NCBI GenBank assembly: GCA_905221605.1
Contig: CAJNDS010002494.1
Location: 247,501-311,500, forward strand
Direction: 5' to 3'
DNA: 64,000 nucleotides
Source: Symbiodinium natans
Lineage: Eukaryota; Sar; Dinophyceae; Suessiales; Symbiodiniaceae
Made by a program: the position numbers and the translations under genes. Position 1 is the first letter of the stretch, and the number at the start of each line of letters is the position of its first letter. Below, in pieces: positions 1 to 10,657 of this stretch. The notes under the pieces were generated by a model that made no database searches, was not told where the DNA came from, and saw only the letters and a program-made list of their open reading frames with translations.

Positions 1-1
1 C

Positions 2-2500
2 AGGGACCGACTGGTGGAAGTTTTGAAGATGAAAGAGCAAGCCAATGAGAAGTACAGGACCGGCGACTATTTCAGTGCAAAGTGCCTCTACTCCGGTAGC
101 CTGGAGATGTTGGAGCGCTGCTGTTTGCACCTCACAAAGTCCGACGAGGTGTGGGAGGGCATCAAGAACAACATGGCACTTTGCGACCTGAAGCGGCGTG
201 AGTGGGCCCGTGCTGTGGAGACCACCACGGAAATCCTCCAGAGAAACTCCAAGAACACCAAGGCCCTGTACCGCCGCGGGGTGGCCCGCATTGGCCAGGG
301 CAAGCTGCGCGAAGCGCGCGAAGACCTGGAGGCCGTGGTGGAGCTCGAGCCTGAGAATGCAGATGCTCGCCAGAAGCTTGCCGAGATTCTTCGGCAACTG
401 AAGGCCAACCGCACTGCCGAGAAGGACCAAGCAGACAAAATGCGAGGGTTCCTTCGTGGGGAGCGGTTGGACGACACCGTGCCAATCACCGAGGATGGGG
501 GTGTTCGAAAGCTCCACTCGAACGAGAACGCCCCGCTATTCGCCTCGTGGATTAAACGGGGCTGGCTTGAAGAGAAGAGTGGCGTGGCCGGCGTTGTGAC
601 GGCCCACGTGGTGATGAAGACTCAAGCCGGCAAGGAGCTCCTGAACACCAGGAAGCCACCCGGGAGTCTGTCTGCCGACCCAGGACCTCAGTTGGCCACC
701 CAGCCAAAAGCAGCCGAGCGACCGGCCGAGCCTGCCCGGTGGGTGATGGACGACTCGTCGAAGGCAGTCTTTCAGGCCTGGAACAGCGCCGGCAAGACCC
801 TGCAGCTTTTTGAGCTCGGGAAGTTCGAAGTGGCCCGGTCCTCCATGGGCCCATCAGTGGAGGCGGCGATCCGCAGCTGCCTTGACAAGTGGCTGCCAGA
901 CACGCCGGAGCAGCGTGAGCTGTACAAGAACATGGAGGAGCTCAAGCCGACCGCACTGCGCCGCCAGGCGATTCAGATCTTAGGCCTCCCGGAGGAGTTC
1001 TGCTTGGAAGAGGAGAAGGAGCCAAACAGCACCTCTATCCCCCTTGAAATTATTTTATTTTTGTTTATGTAAAACCCAACAGGATATTAAACATATTTTT
1101 TTAGTAAGGTTCTAAGGGGAGTCTAGGCACCCTGATGATGGAGATGGAGCTCTTGGAGTCTTCCGAGTTCACCGACCTCGACGGGGATGGCCGGCGCCTC
1201 CTGCATGTCGCCAAGGAGGGGAAGAGGAGCGCAAGCAGCCCGGTCGTGTCCGAGCTCTCTACGGTGCAGGCGCACTTCCGTGTGGCGAAGCTCCTGATGA
1301 ACTACGCCCTGAAGGACACGCGCCTGGGCCTCGCCAATGGGCCGAATGGCCTCGTCCTGCGTGCGGATCGCATGAAGGAGCCCATGGAGTTCCCTATATC
1401 CCCCTTGGGAATTGTTTTTTGGCTTTGGGTTTAGGGTTTAGGGTTTAGGGTTTAGGGTTTAGGGTTTAGGGTTTAGGGTTTAGGGTTTAGGGTTTAGGGT
1501 TTAGGGTTTAGGGTTTAGGGTTTAGGGTTTAGGATACTAAAGATACTATTTTTATGAAGGTTCGAAGGGGAGTATAGGTTCATCGTGGGCGAGGAGGCTG
1601 CAGCCGCCGAGGGGGACTTCGTGCCTCCCTGCATCGGCCAGTGCCTGAAGCTCCCGCCAACCGGCGTCACCGAAGGGATGCAGTTCGAGGTGGGGATTTG
1701 CGAAAATAAGGGCCCGAAATCGTCGGTTTCCTGTATAACAAGGGACCCCAAAAATATTGAATAAGGGTACCCCCCCAAAAAACTCGGAAAGCCCCAGGTG
1801 ATCCTGAGAGAAGGCGTGCCCATCCGGGACATGGAGAAGGACATCCACAGCGCCTACAGCGATGGGAAGCTGGGTAGGCCTTTGGGATCATTTTGTGTTT
1901 TTCCCTATTGGGTTGAAGAGGATCATATTTTCGGAATGTTTTTGTCAGAGGTTTTTAAGGCCCATCCTAGGAAGTACACGGGTCTGCCTGACACCAGTGG
2001 CCCGGTCTCCATCCGCATCGAGGTGGAGAAGGTGACCTTGGCCTGCCAGGGCCCAAGTGACGGCACCTGGCAGGGCTTGGAGAGCATCTATATCCTCCTT
2101 GGGAATTATTTTTTCATTTTTGTTCATATAAAACCCAAGAGGATATTCAAAATATTTTTGTTTGTTAAGGTTCTAAGGGGAGTATAGGCATCCTACAAGA
2201 GCGCCGGCGCGCAGAAGCCCTCCAGTCCATGGATGAGGGGCGCCACAAGAGCCTGGCCCTGAAAAGGTGGAGGCGGATCTTGGTGTGGTTTGAGGAGATC
2301 CTGACGTGCCGGCAGTGGAAGACCCAGGAAGGTAAGGCTGGAGACAGCATGTACGACCTGCAGTGGGACGACGACGGGGCAGAGAAGCAGTTTCCCTTTC
2401 AGCCCAAGAAAAGGCTCGAGGAGAAGCTTCCGAGCATGCTCGATGTTGAGGAGGTGCTCCTCAAGCAGCTCCTCGGCCATGCAAAAGAGGCAGCCGAGCA
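2..2500 (+). CDS. PASTICCINO1-like FKBP/TPR protein, exons 1-6 (5' end outside window)
   Basis: Six exons join in frame: 2-1028, 1127-1388, 1578-1689, 1798-1865, 1971-2083 and 2188-about 2500. The frame is open from the window edge, so the start is missing. Exon 1 begins with TPR helices (NEKYRTGDYFSAKCLYSGSL, then NTKALYRRGVARIGQGKLRE), followed by a linker. Exons 2-5 give a divergent FKBP-like domain: HFRV, then MEFIVGEE, VPPCIGQCLKLPPTG, SDGKYTGLPDTSGP and VSIRIEVEKVTL. The order, ending in TWQGLESI and a new TPR helix (MDEGRHKSLALKRW), resembles plant PASTICCINO1, a TPR immunophilin-like co-chaperone. The usual FKBP catalytic residues are not obvious, so isomerase activity is doubtful. 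The exon phases all match, which supports the joins. The family call is from memory, without a search. Confidence 0.75.
1029..1126 (+). mobile_element. Introner element, family A copy 1 (98-bp GC-AG intron)
   Basis: The intron starts GCACCT-CTATCCCCCTT and ends AAGGGGAGTCTAG. The ends of the element are inverted repeats, and GCACC is duplicated at both junctions. Splicing with a GC donor at the first base of the duplication restores EPNSTLMMEMEL in frame. Confidence 0.85.
1389..1577 (+). mobile_element. Introner element, family A copy 2, carrying a telomere-repeat tract
   Basis: A 189-bp GT-AG intron. It has the family A ends (CTATATCCCCCTT and AAGGGGAGTATAG), GTTC at both junctions, and about 15 copies of TTTAGGG at 1427-1533 in its centre. 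Joining gives MEFIVGEEAAAA in frame, the expected FKBP-like context. Confidence 0.85.
1690..1797 (+). mobile_element. Introner element, family C copy 1 (GT-AG intron)
   Basis: A 108-bp intron beginning GTGGGGATTTGCGAAA and ending AAAGCCCCAG, with an AGG/GTG duplication. It shares TGGGG-TTT-CGAAA-AAGGG-CCCC with copies at 15715, 18245, 39404, 43130 and 50562. Splicing gives GMQFEVILREGVP in frame. Confidence 0.8.
1866..1970 (+). mobile_element. Short GA-AG intron with TIR ends
   Basis: The intron starts GAAGCTGGGTAGGCCTTTGGG and ends AAGGCCCATCCTAG. GAAG is repeated at the start of the next exon, and splicing restores YSDGKYTGLPD. No GT donor gives the correct frame here, so the GA donor is well supported. 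Confidence 0.75.
2084..2187 (+). mobile_element. Introner element, family A copy 3 (GC-AG intron)
   Basis: A 104-bp intron with ends TATATCCTCCTTGGGAATT and AAGGTTCTAAGGGGAGTATAG, and GCATC duplicated at the junctions. It closely matches copy 1 along its whole length, including a central AGGATATTNAAAATATTTTT stretch. Joining gives GLESILQERRR. Confidence 0.85.
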
Positions 2501-2765
2501 GCAGCATCGCAGAGGTGCACGTCAAGATTCTGCGCTCCAAGCCAGCCTTATAAACTTGCAAACCCTAGAAGCAGGCATTTCCCGATTCCCAGAAACAAGT
2601 AACAAGACTTCCTTCCTGCAAAGATCGCGCAGTGCGATTACCATTTCAAAAATATGTCATTTCTTCCACATAACAAGAGCAAAAACACATGAATCCTAAC
2701 CCTAAACCCTAAACCCTAAAGTCGAAACCCCTAAACCCTAAACCCCACATGACCCCCCCGGTAAG

Positions 2766-4493
2766 GCTCAAAGCTGATGAACTTTCCGAGTTCGCCCGGG
2801 CTCATGCGGCCACGGCGTCACTCCTCAGCGGCGAGCTCTCCAGGAAGCACGCGCAGTGTGCGGTGCAGGTTGCCAGAACAGTTTAGGGTTTAGGGTTCAG
2901 GGTTCAGGTTTAACAGTTTAGGCTTTAGCTTTAGAGTTTAGGGTTTGTCCTGGCATGAAGCAGCTTCCAGGTTCAAAAAAAGGTTTATCAGGTTGAGGGT
3001 TCCGGCGCAAGTAGTTTGTTATCCCAGAGCCCCTACAATGAAAAAGGAGCCCAATCAGGCATCCCAGTCGGTTTTGAATTTGTCCGCCTTGCTCATGGGG
3101 CTCTAAACCCTAAACCCTAAACCCTAAACCCTAAACCGCGCCCCTTGAGCCCACTGAGGCTTGTGGGATCTCCCGTGTCCCTGCCGATGTGGAGGCCCGA
3201 AGATCACGCCATGGGATGCCATGAGATTTAAGGTTTCGAGCTGAGGCTTACCCTAAGGGTCCAGGTGCCTAATTCTCGGGCCTTAAAGTACTTCCTACGT
3301 CTGGACTTTGGGGCCCAAGTATACACCTGAACCTTGTAATCAGAGAGCCTGGAATCCCGACTTGGTTGGTGAACGGGACACGGAGAAAAGTTCCCGGAAG
3401 GTCAGGGGCAGGTCCACTCTGGCCTGGCGGCTATCGGAAGAAGGCAAATCCGCGGAAGCCTTGTCGGTGCTCAAGGTCGGGATTGCAAAGTAGACGCATC
3501 GGTAGAAGCGTGGAAGCATAGGGGTTCAGGGCTTAGTCGATTGCTGAGAGTGCGCCAGCTTAATGTATCCATGTGGTCCTTTTTCTTTTCTGCCTTGCAT
3601 GAGAGCTAGATCCAGAAGAGCCCATACTGTCATTGACTCTTGGATAACCCTAAACCTTACCTGGGACCCTCTTTACCTACAGTTGCATGGGTTCTACCTA
3701 CTAAGGGTAGTCACTACTGCACTGTAGGTGAATAGAGTTTCGGGTAAACCCGAAAGCTCCAAGAACGACCTGGAAGGAGGCGCAAGCGCTCGATCCTTCG
3801 AGCACGGATCTCAAGGACCAAATCGCGGTCATCACGCAGAAGGACAACGAGACCAAGTCCGTGTCCACCCTCGAGGCGCTCAAATCGCTGAAGCAGGACC
3901 TCACCGACAGCTCCTTGGGCAGCCATAGCACTTGCAATGTGCTTTGATACACCTTTATTTTGGGCGCGCGCGCGCGCACGCAGGAAGAGAATCCAAACAA
4001 AGCCGATGCCGGCCGAGAGACCCCAAAAAACCCACACCGGCACCCGTAGCATTCTCGCTCATTCCTGGCGTCAGAGATCGAGATCCCACCCACCCCCCCC
4101 CCCCCCCCCGATGGAGCGCACCCCCCCGCACCCAAGGCTTCGAGGCGAATGATACCGCCGGCCTGAAGCTGCTTCTCCAGGAGTTGGACTCCCTACCACT
4201 GACCTGGGAGGTCGCCTCCGAGACCAAGATCGGCAAAGAAGTCGGCATGTGCGCCACATGGTAGCCCAGATTTTTGCCCTTTTGCCCCCCCATTCTTGTT
4301 GGGGGGGTTCTAGGTCCCTAGGTTCCCTTATAAAGCCACCAACCCCCCAAAAGAAGCAGGGGGGATTTCTTAGTAAAAATGGGTGCTGCCCAAGGCCAAG
4401 CACGCGGACGCCGGGGTGGCCGAGCCCGCGAAGTCCATCATCGCCCGGCTGCACAAGCTGGCGAAGGCGGAGCGACCGCTGTGGGTCCGGTGA
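2766..4493 (+). CDS. C-terminal exons of the FKBP/TPR gene, with TFIIS N-terminal-like domain
   Basis: Candidate exons: 2766-2868 (or 2880; LKADELSEFARAHAATASLL), 3401-3475 (STLAWRLSEEGKSAEALSVL, TPR-like), about 3766-3918 (EAQALDPSSTDLKDQI), 4137-about 4250 and about 4384-4493. Exon 2188-2500 joins 2766 in frame through a GC donor, and 3918 joins 4137 in frame (TDSSLGFEAND) through another. The last two exons give LLLQELDSLPLTWEVASETK, IGKEVG, then KHADAGVAEPAKSIIARLHK and a TGA stop at 4491-4493. This fits the TFIIS N-terminal (LEDGF/IWS1) helical bundle, which binds transcription elongation partners. The joins 3475-3766 and 4250-4384 are not resolved; the latter gap holds a TIR element. 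The C-terminal domain could belong to a separate gene, but no start codon context was seen for one. Confidence 0.6.
4259..4382. mobile_element. Family D TIR element, copy 1
   Basis: It contains GGTAGCCCAG, GGTTCCCTTATAAAG and CCACCAACCCCCC, in the same order as the elements at 26410-26526 and 63563-63700. It lies between the two TFIIS-N-like exons and is presumably the intron, but no acceptor gives a clean frame, so its exact ends are unknown. Confidence 0.6.
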
Positions 4494-6007
4494 CCATGTG
4501 ACAGGTATTGCCATGCTTGATATCAAGCAGAACAAGTAGCAACAGTTTAATAAAGTAATACTGGCTGCGGATAGTGGTAGCAGCAGTAGTAACCGTACAA
4601 GTAGTGATACTAGTAGGAATAACAATCATCGTAAGCGTAGTAATAACAGTAGTTAGATCAGCAATGATTAAGCAAATCACCCAGTAAGCCTGTCCATTGC
4701 CACGCCCTGGCCAAAAGTGCCAACAGCCGCCGTGAGCATATTGCAGCGCCGGGTCATGTGCAGTAGACAGACTGTTAATCGATGTGCTTCGCTCGGAGCA
4801 AATGGCCATTCCCCAGGAAGCATGCCCCCACTCCAACTTTGACAGGACAGGTGGCTGCTTGTTCTTGATTCTAGATTCATAGATGGCCTTGGCAGCAGAG
4901 GCAAGCACCAGGCTCTCTTGTTGCAATGTAAGCGACTGCAAGTTTTCACCGTGGGCATCTTGAAGTCGACAGCCATGCGAGAGCTTGCATGTCCTGCAGC
5001 CTCGCCCAGAGGATCAGCTTCATGCTCAGTGCTTGCCAGAGTTGCGATGCCTTCTTGCACCCGTCCTAGCTCATGAACACCGAGGCCACATGCAGCTGGA
5101 GCGGCCCTGTGTGCGGAGGCTTCTCTGTAGATGTGGCACATTGCAGCACCCAGGCAGATGCCGATGCCATCGATTTGCTGCCGTCTTTCGACTAGCCCCT
5201 TTGTGATAACTCAGACTCGCAACAATAACCCGCATCCTCCGGAACCAGCCACTTGAAAGTCGGGTCTTCAGTCAAAGCCAGGAACCAATGGCCCTTACGA
5301 AGTCTTATGATCCAAAATGAGCAGATCCTTGGCAGGCTGAAGTAGGCTTTGCATTTCTACTGTCACATGTAACCGTATATGCAGAAGCTGCAGCGCTCAA
5401 CAGACTTCATGATCCATCTCTTGACAGGATCTGGTCTGCTACTCCTGGCTTCAATGTGGGGCTGAAGTCTGTGGCTTAAACTTGCCAGGAAGTTCGTCCT
5501 GCAGTCGGCATGATATGTGCTTCTGCTTCCGCGTTGTCAGCCTCCATGCAGTTCTACGAGTGGTGCTGCCCTTACCGGGGCTCAAATTGCGGCCACGTCC
5601 TGAACAAAATGAGTCAGAAAAAACACACTCAACCTTCCTTAACCTGGGCCGTACATATCTAGGTCGAAGCAGGTTCGTGACGCAGAAGCTCACACTGACC
5701 ACAGCAATCAACCACACCAACTATTTGTCACACCTTGTGCTGCTATGTGGGCAGGGGCTGTATAAGTCGTTTTCACATAGGGCCCTCATGCCGTAAATAG
5801 CCATACAACCTGCAATAGAGGTTCCGACACACCCCAACACGATCGAGCTGCCATGATCGACATCGATGGCCGCGACCCTTTACTTGTTAATGCGACAGGG
5901 AAAGTCACTGGAGTCAAGCCATCCACAACGAATGCAGGTTGCTGAGCTGATTTTTGGGGCATATATGCTTGCCAGTAGCTCATACGGCTTTCTGTAAAAC
6001 CCTAAAG
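4494..6007. other. Spacer between the first two genes; no supported gene
   Basis: 4555-4665 is a degenerate AGT/AAT trinucleotide run. 4680-5210 is more GC-balanced, and minus-strand frames there stay open for 150-170 codons (for example AAKAIYESRIKNKQPP around 4850-4900). No splice pattern or family was recognised, so a minus-strand gene is possible but unsupported. 5440-5800 has overlapping open frames on both strands without protein-like character. The upstream exon and promoter of the DnaJ gene should lie here, but no motif was recognised. Confidence 0.5.
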
Positions 6008-8142
6008 CAAACCCACGAACAGTCAAGGTTACGAGGCCCCGCCTCCAAAAAGCCGCGAGGAGCGGCTGCGAGACTGGTATGCGCAGCGTGAGAAGCGAGT
6101 GGTGGAGACGCCTGTAGAAGTTGCCCGAAGACGGGAAAACAAGGCAGAAGTTTTGGAGGTTTCTGCAAGTTCTGCAAGTTCCTTGGAGCTGCGAAAGCGT
6201 GGGAACGACCTCTTTGAGTCAAAGGACTATGAAGGAGCAGTGGAGCAGTACACTGCAGCCATCAAGAAGGAGCCCTCCTCTGTCCTCCACAGCAACCGCG
6301 CAGCTGCCTACATGATGCTGGGCTGGTGGGACCAGGCCCTCCGAGACACCAAGGCCGCACTCCGCAAGGATCCGGAGAATTTCAAGGCTTTGGAGCGGCA
6401 GGGCCGCATCCAGCTGGCGCGCGACGACTTGGATGCGGCGGCGGCGGTGGTTGCCGACCTGGAGCAGCGCGGCCCCAAGGAAAGCTTCGAAGGAGCAGAG
6501 CGCCCGGCAGCCGGTATCCGCCTCCTCCGCTGGCTGGTGCAAGCGGCGCGAGCTGCCTCGACGCTGGAGGAGTGCCGATCTGTGCTGGAGCATTGGGGTT
6601 CCAAGGCAGAGCTGGTCTCACCCTTCGGCCTCCGCATCCGGAAGACCCTGGTGAAGTCGCTGGTCGAGGCAAGCGACGCTTTGGACAACCCAAGAAAGAT
6701 TCGCCCAGCTTTGGCCTACAACAAGCGGGAGGCAGAGCATGGGGATGAAATCGAGGAGTTGACACCTCTTGCGTTGGAAGCTGTGAGGCTGACCGGGGAG
6801 ATATTGATCGATTTCCCCGAAGATGCAGATGCCAGATACTGGCGAGGTCGTGTCCTGCTTCGCTTGGGTCGACATGCAGATGCCGAAGCCGAGTTCCAAG
6901 AAGGCCTGAAGCTCGATCAGGATCACGAGAAGATCCGGAATGTACAGAAAACCGTGGATCAGTTGGAGGATGCCAAGTCGAAGGCCAACGAGCTGTACAA
7001 GGAAGGGCATGTTGATCAGGCCATTGCTCTTTACACCGAGGCCATCGATCGCGATCCTGATTGCGTGGACACGCGGACACTGTATCCCCCTTGGGAATTG
7101 TTTTTCATTTTTGTTTATATATAAGCAAGAGGATATGACAAGTGCTATGTTTGTGTTTTTTCTTAGGGGAGTATAGGACAGTGGCTTCGCTCTACTACAA
7201 CCGGTCGGCCGCACTCCGCAAGCGCGGCGAGTTCGAGAAGGCCCTGGAGGACGCAAACATGTGCCTGGCGCTGCACCCGAAGTGGACGAAGGCGCTGTAC
7301 CGTCGTGGCATACTGCTGCTGGAGTGCGGCAGATATGCGGAAGCCTTGACGGAGCTGAAGGTGGTTCAGCGAGCCGACCCTACCTTCGACGACGATCTGG
7401 AGGATTGGCTCCGTCGCGCGCACCACTGGCTGTCGAAGCCGAAGCATGAGCACAACTACTACCGCTTCATGAGCCTTCCCATGGATGCATCCAATGAGGA
7501 CATCAAGAAGCAGTACCGGCGCCTCTGCCTGCTTTGGCATCCTGACAAAAGTGGCGAGGAGTCCGAAAGCGACAGGGCGCGCTTCGAGGAGCTCCAGAAC
7601 CTTGGGGAAATGAACCCTAAAATTGGGGTCATAGACCCTATACTACTATAATTACCATTAAGGTATATGAAGTACTACTATAATTACCATGATAAGGTAT
7701 ATGAGCCATAAACCCTTTTAGGGTTCATTTCGTCCCCAAGGAAGGCCCACAAGTTTCTGTTGGATGACGGCCTGCGTGGGGACTACGACTTTGGCCTCTG
7801 GAAGGACCGGCCGGTGCGGCATCACACCGAGAAGCGTGACAAGGTCAAGGACTCCTGGGACGACCGCAAGCCTGGCGAAGAGGAGGAGAATGTGCCGCGA
7901 CACCACTACAACTGGGGCGACCGGCATCTTAGTAGCTGAATGAGTACGCCTTACACTTTTTGGGATAATATAGTAATTCCCTTAGAGAATTGAAAGTGTA
8001 CATTTTTTGTGGGCAACAAAGGCATCTCATTGAAGACGAGAAGGTGGAAAGCATTTACTGGGGTGATGCGGGATGCCCAGCATGGCTGAAAGAGAAGCGG
8101 AAGGAGTTCCAGCGCAAGCGCTACGGGGAAGACTATGCTTGA
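6008..8142 (+). CDS. TPR plus J-domain co-chaperone (DNAJC7/TPR2-like), four exons
   Basis: Exons about 6008-7075, 7177-7596, 7741-7923 and 8022-8142 (TGA) join in frame, giving about 597 residues; the N-terminus may need an upstream exon. The order is a charged lead (REERLRDWYAQREKR), TPR motifs (LRKRGNDLFESKDYEGAVEQ, SNRAAAYMMLGWWDQALRDT, RYWRGRVLLRLGRHADAEAE, KANELYKEGHVDQAIALY, YYNRSAALRKRGEFEKALED, LYRRGILLLECGRYAEALTE), then a J domain (YRFMSLPMDASNEDIKKQYR with LLWHPDKSG). The HPD motif needed to stimulate Hsp70 ATPase is intact. The family is about 480-500 residues and bridges Hsp70 and Hsp90 in the cytosol; this protein is longer between TPR blocks and has an extended charged C-terminus (YWGDAGCPAWLKEKRKEF). 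Neighbouring TPR immunophilin-like and DnaJ genes both suggest chaperone functions, but linkage does not prove cooperation. Confidence 0.9.
7076..7176 (+). mobile_element. Introner element, family A copy 4 (DnaJ intron 1)
   Basis: It has family A ends: GTATCCCCCTTGGGAATTG at the left and TTAGGGGAGTATAG at the right. GACA flanks both sides. Cutting at the duplication (GA donor) gives DTRTVASLYYN; a GT donor six bases later would instead add two residues, also in frame. Confidence 0.8.
7597..7740 (+). mobile_element. DnaJ intron 2: TIR element with long arms and an internal duplication
   Basis: The arms CTTGGGGAAATGAACCCTAA and TTAGGGTTCATTTCGTCCCCAAG are inverted repeats. Inside, about 33 bases (TACTACTATAATTACCAT-AAGGTATATGA) are duplicated in tandem. 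GAA occurs at both junctions. A GA donor restores RFEELQKAHKFLLDDG, the expected end of a J domain, whereas no GT donor fits. Confidence 0.8.
7924..8021 (+). mobile_element. DnaJ intron 3: GC-AG intron with 6-7 bp target duplication
   Basis: GGCATCT stands immediately before and after an 90-bp insert that has an internal TACACTTT/AAAGTGTA inverted repeat. Splicing GC-AG gives WGDRHLIEDEKVESI in frame and leads to the stop at 8140-8142. Confidence 0.8.
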
Positions 8143-8370
8143 CTGCCTGATCAAGATGGATTGCCTGTAGCAAAGAGACCTGAAAATACTAGAAGCTTCG
8201 CTGCAACGCCTGCCTCGTTGAGTCCGGACATTCTTTCTGTATACTTCACAGGGCACATTTGTGTCTCGTTCTTGTGGGCTCTTACCATAAACACTGGTGT
8301 CGGTTTGCCGGTCGGGCCCTGGACTCTGGGACAGGCCAGCATCTCTCCAAGCTGCTTGTGGCCTATGATT

Positions 8371-8494
8371 TTGGGATGCTCCCCCTTCTACTAACAGTCC
8401 TTTATAGGGATGATCGTGCCCTAGACCCTAAACCCTAAACCCTAAACCCTAATCCTTGCTAAAAGGACAGTTGGTATAAGGGGGAGCATCCCAA
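8371..8494. mobile_element. Family B TIR element, copy 1
   Basis: TTGGGATGCTCCCCCTT at the left and AAGGGGGAGCATCCCAA at the right are near-perfect inverted repeats. A CCCTAAA tract (about 8421-8455) lies in the middle, between CAGTCCTTTATAGGGAT and an AAAAGGACAG half. It lies in the spacer downstream of the DnaJ gene. Confidence 0.8.
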
Positions 8495-8699
8495 CCTTGT
8501 GATGCCCAGGCCCATGGTTGGCTTCCAGAGAAGGAGCAACATCTTCGTATGTCTTCGTAACCCCCTTCCCCCTAATCTGAATACCCCCCCCCCCCCCCAC
8601 ATACTGTAATATAACTGTACTGGGGGGTATTTAATATGAGGGGGTAGGGGGTTTAAGCTTAGGGGGAGGGGATTGTCATATTCTGAGGCCAAACGGGCA

Positions 8700-9131
8700 C
8701 CAACCAGCTAGGTTCAGTAGGACCCAGCCAGCAGCCACATCTTTGCGTGAGGGGAAAAAGTCGCTGGGTTCAGGGCTTCTTCGACCTCCATGAAGCTTTC
8801 GAGCCCTCTGGTAGTTCGGTCGAGCCCTCTGGTAGTTCGGAAGAAAGCCTGTCGAAGCTCAGAAGACGTGGGAAACTCCCCTAGTTGGACCCCCTGAACC
8901 TCATGGCTTCCTGAATTCGCAAGCTTCCGTGCAGTAAGGCGCACTTTGCTGGCAGATGACCCTGAACCTGGAGCCCTCGTCAGGTTAGTCATCTTCTAAT
9001 TTCAGGATGCCCGAAACTCGCGTATCCTCCAATGCCACCCGCGCATTTGCGGTCCAGCCAAGGCGGCTGTGTGCAAAAGAGAAAGAAAAAGAAAGCTGCA
9101 ACCCTGCAAGCATGTAGATGAGACTGGCTTC
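8700..9131. other. Spacer, no supported gene
   Basis: A minus-strand frame stays open at 8714-8992, and the region has a short direct repeat (GGTAGTTCGGTCGAGCCCTCT around 8810-8840, split here as GGTAGTTCGG and TCGAGCCCTCT). No protein family or splice pattern was seen. Confidence 0.4.
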
Positions 9132-9171
<40 letters not shown>

Positions 9172-9172
9172 C
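9132..9172. repeat. (TA)n followed by (GA)n microsatellite
   Basis: A run of TA dinucleotides passes directly into GA dinucleotides. It is simple sequence without coding character. Confidence 0.95.
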
Positions 9173-9334
9173 ACTATGGAGCCAACATGGGGCTTGTGGC
9201 ATTGTGACTGATTGCGTACTCGTGCTGTCAGAAGCTGCGCGGGCAGACACTGGAATCAAGGCAAGCATATCAGCATATTGCTAATGAGACGTTGCAAGAG
9301 GAAGAACATCAACAGCGAACCACGAAGGAAACAG

Positions 9335-9347
9335 AAACAGCAACAGC

Positions 9348-9414
<67 letters not shown>

Positions 9415-9488
9415 CCAACACCAACACCAACACCAACACCAACACCAACACCAACACCGCAACAACAACTGCAGCTGCAGCTGCAGCT

Positions 9489-9554
<66 letters not shown>

Positions 9555-9860
9555 GCCACAGCCACAGCCACAGCCACAGCCACAGCCACAGCCACAGCCA
9601 CAGCCACAGCCACAGCCACAACCACAACAACCATAACAACCAGAGCAACCAAAACAGCCATAACAACCACAACAACCACAACAACCATAACAACCATAAC
9701 AATCACAACAACCACAACAACCACAACAACCACAACAACCACAACAACCACAACAACCACAACAACCACAACAACCTCAACAAGAACCATAACAGCCACG
9801 ACAACCACAACAACTACCACGACAACAACCACCACGACCAAAACACAGCAACATGAGCAA
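9335..9860. repeat. Compound CAA / CACCAA / CAG / CCACAG / ACAACC microsatellite block
   Basis: About 520 bases of related trinucleotide and hexanucleotide arrays occur in successive blocks: CAA repeats, CAACAC repeats, CAG repeats, CCACAG repeats, then ACCACAACA repeats. The + strand frame would encode poly-Gln, Gln-His, Ser, His-Ser and Asn-His runs. All six frames are open, so this is better read as a compound microsatellite than a protein, although an exon cannot be excluded. Confidence 0.9.
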
Positions 9861-10018
9861 CAGTATATGTAGTCATAAACTACTACGACTACCACGCGCG
9901 CAGGCCGACCGTGTAACGGTTGCAGCAGAGCTGGCAGCAGAGTCTGAACCACGCCCTGCAATGCAGTTCCCTGACATGAGAAGGGGTCATCTCACACCGG
10001 CTTAAGCAGACACGATAA

Positions 10019-10110
10019 GATAGATATATATATATATATATATATTCATATGTAAAGAAGAGATATATATAAATATGTATGTGTGTATGTATATGCACAT
10101 ATTCTTATAC
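10019..10110. repeat. TA/TG-rich simple repeat
   Basis: TA dinucleotides and ATATGTATGTGTGTATGTATA-type sequence. Confidence 0.85.
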
Positions 10111-10657
10111 ACACGCATACAAGTCTCTTTACACATAGATGTACGTATGTCTGCTTTATGAATTGCATCTGTAAGTTCACATGGGACGTCTGACGATGTT
10201 TCAGGTCGTCTGCGACCCCAAAGTGGGTCAAAAACAAACCACAGGCACAGCAAAGCGGAAAAGCTACGCCAGCAAGTGACTTCAGCACTCGACAATGGGT
10301 CGGGTACTTGTAGTTCATGTGAGGGCAGTTGTGACTCCATTTATTTCTTTGGAGAGGGGGGCGGTGGGGGGGTTCACTGTAGGCTCTCAGGTTAGCAGTG
10401 TCAGAAGTCCACCAAGCAGATGTTGTCGCTTGTTCCCTGGGCTTCGAGAGCTGTTTATTGTCTGCTTCCTTCAATGGGGCCTTGCGCATGCGCGAAGCAC
10501 ATGACTTTCCCTAAACCCTAAACCCTAAACTCTTGGTACAAGGGCCATCTGCGGTTTGTGCGACCAAGGCTGTGTTGCGGCTTCCGGTACCGTGGAGTGA
10601 AAATGAAAAGCAACTGGCAACTAGTTCCACTTGTGTGTGCATCAGCTGCCTATAGCC

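Noticed and set aside
1427-1533. True chromosome end
   Set aside because: The repeat lies inside an intron between in-frame exons and is flanked by element ends; similar tracts occur in both orientations throughout.
9212-9961. Long open frames on both strands encoding Gln/His/Asn or Val/Leu/Ala runs
   Set aside because: They follow directly from trinucleotide and hexanucleotide microsatellites without stops; no unique coding sequence supports a protein.
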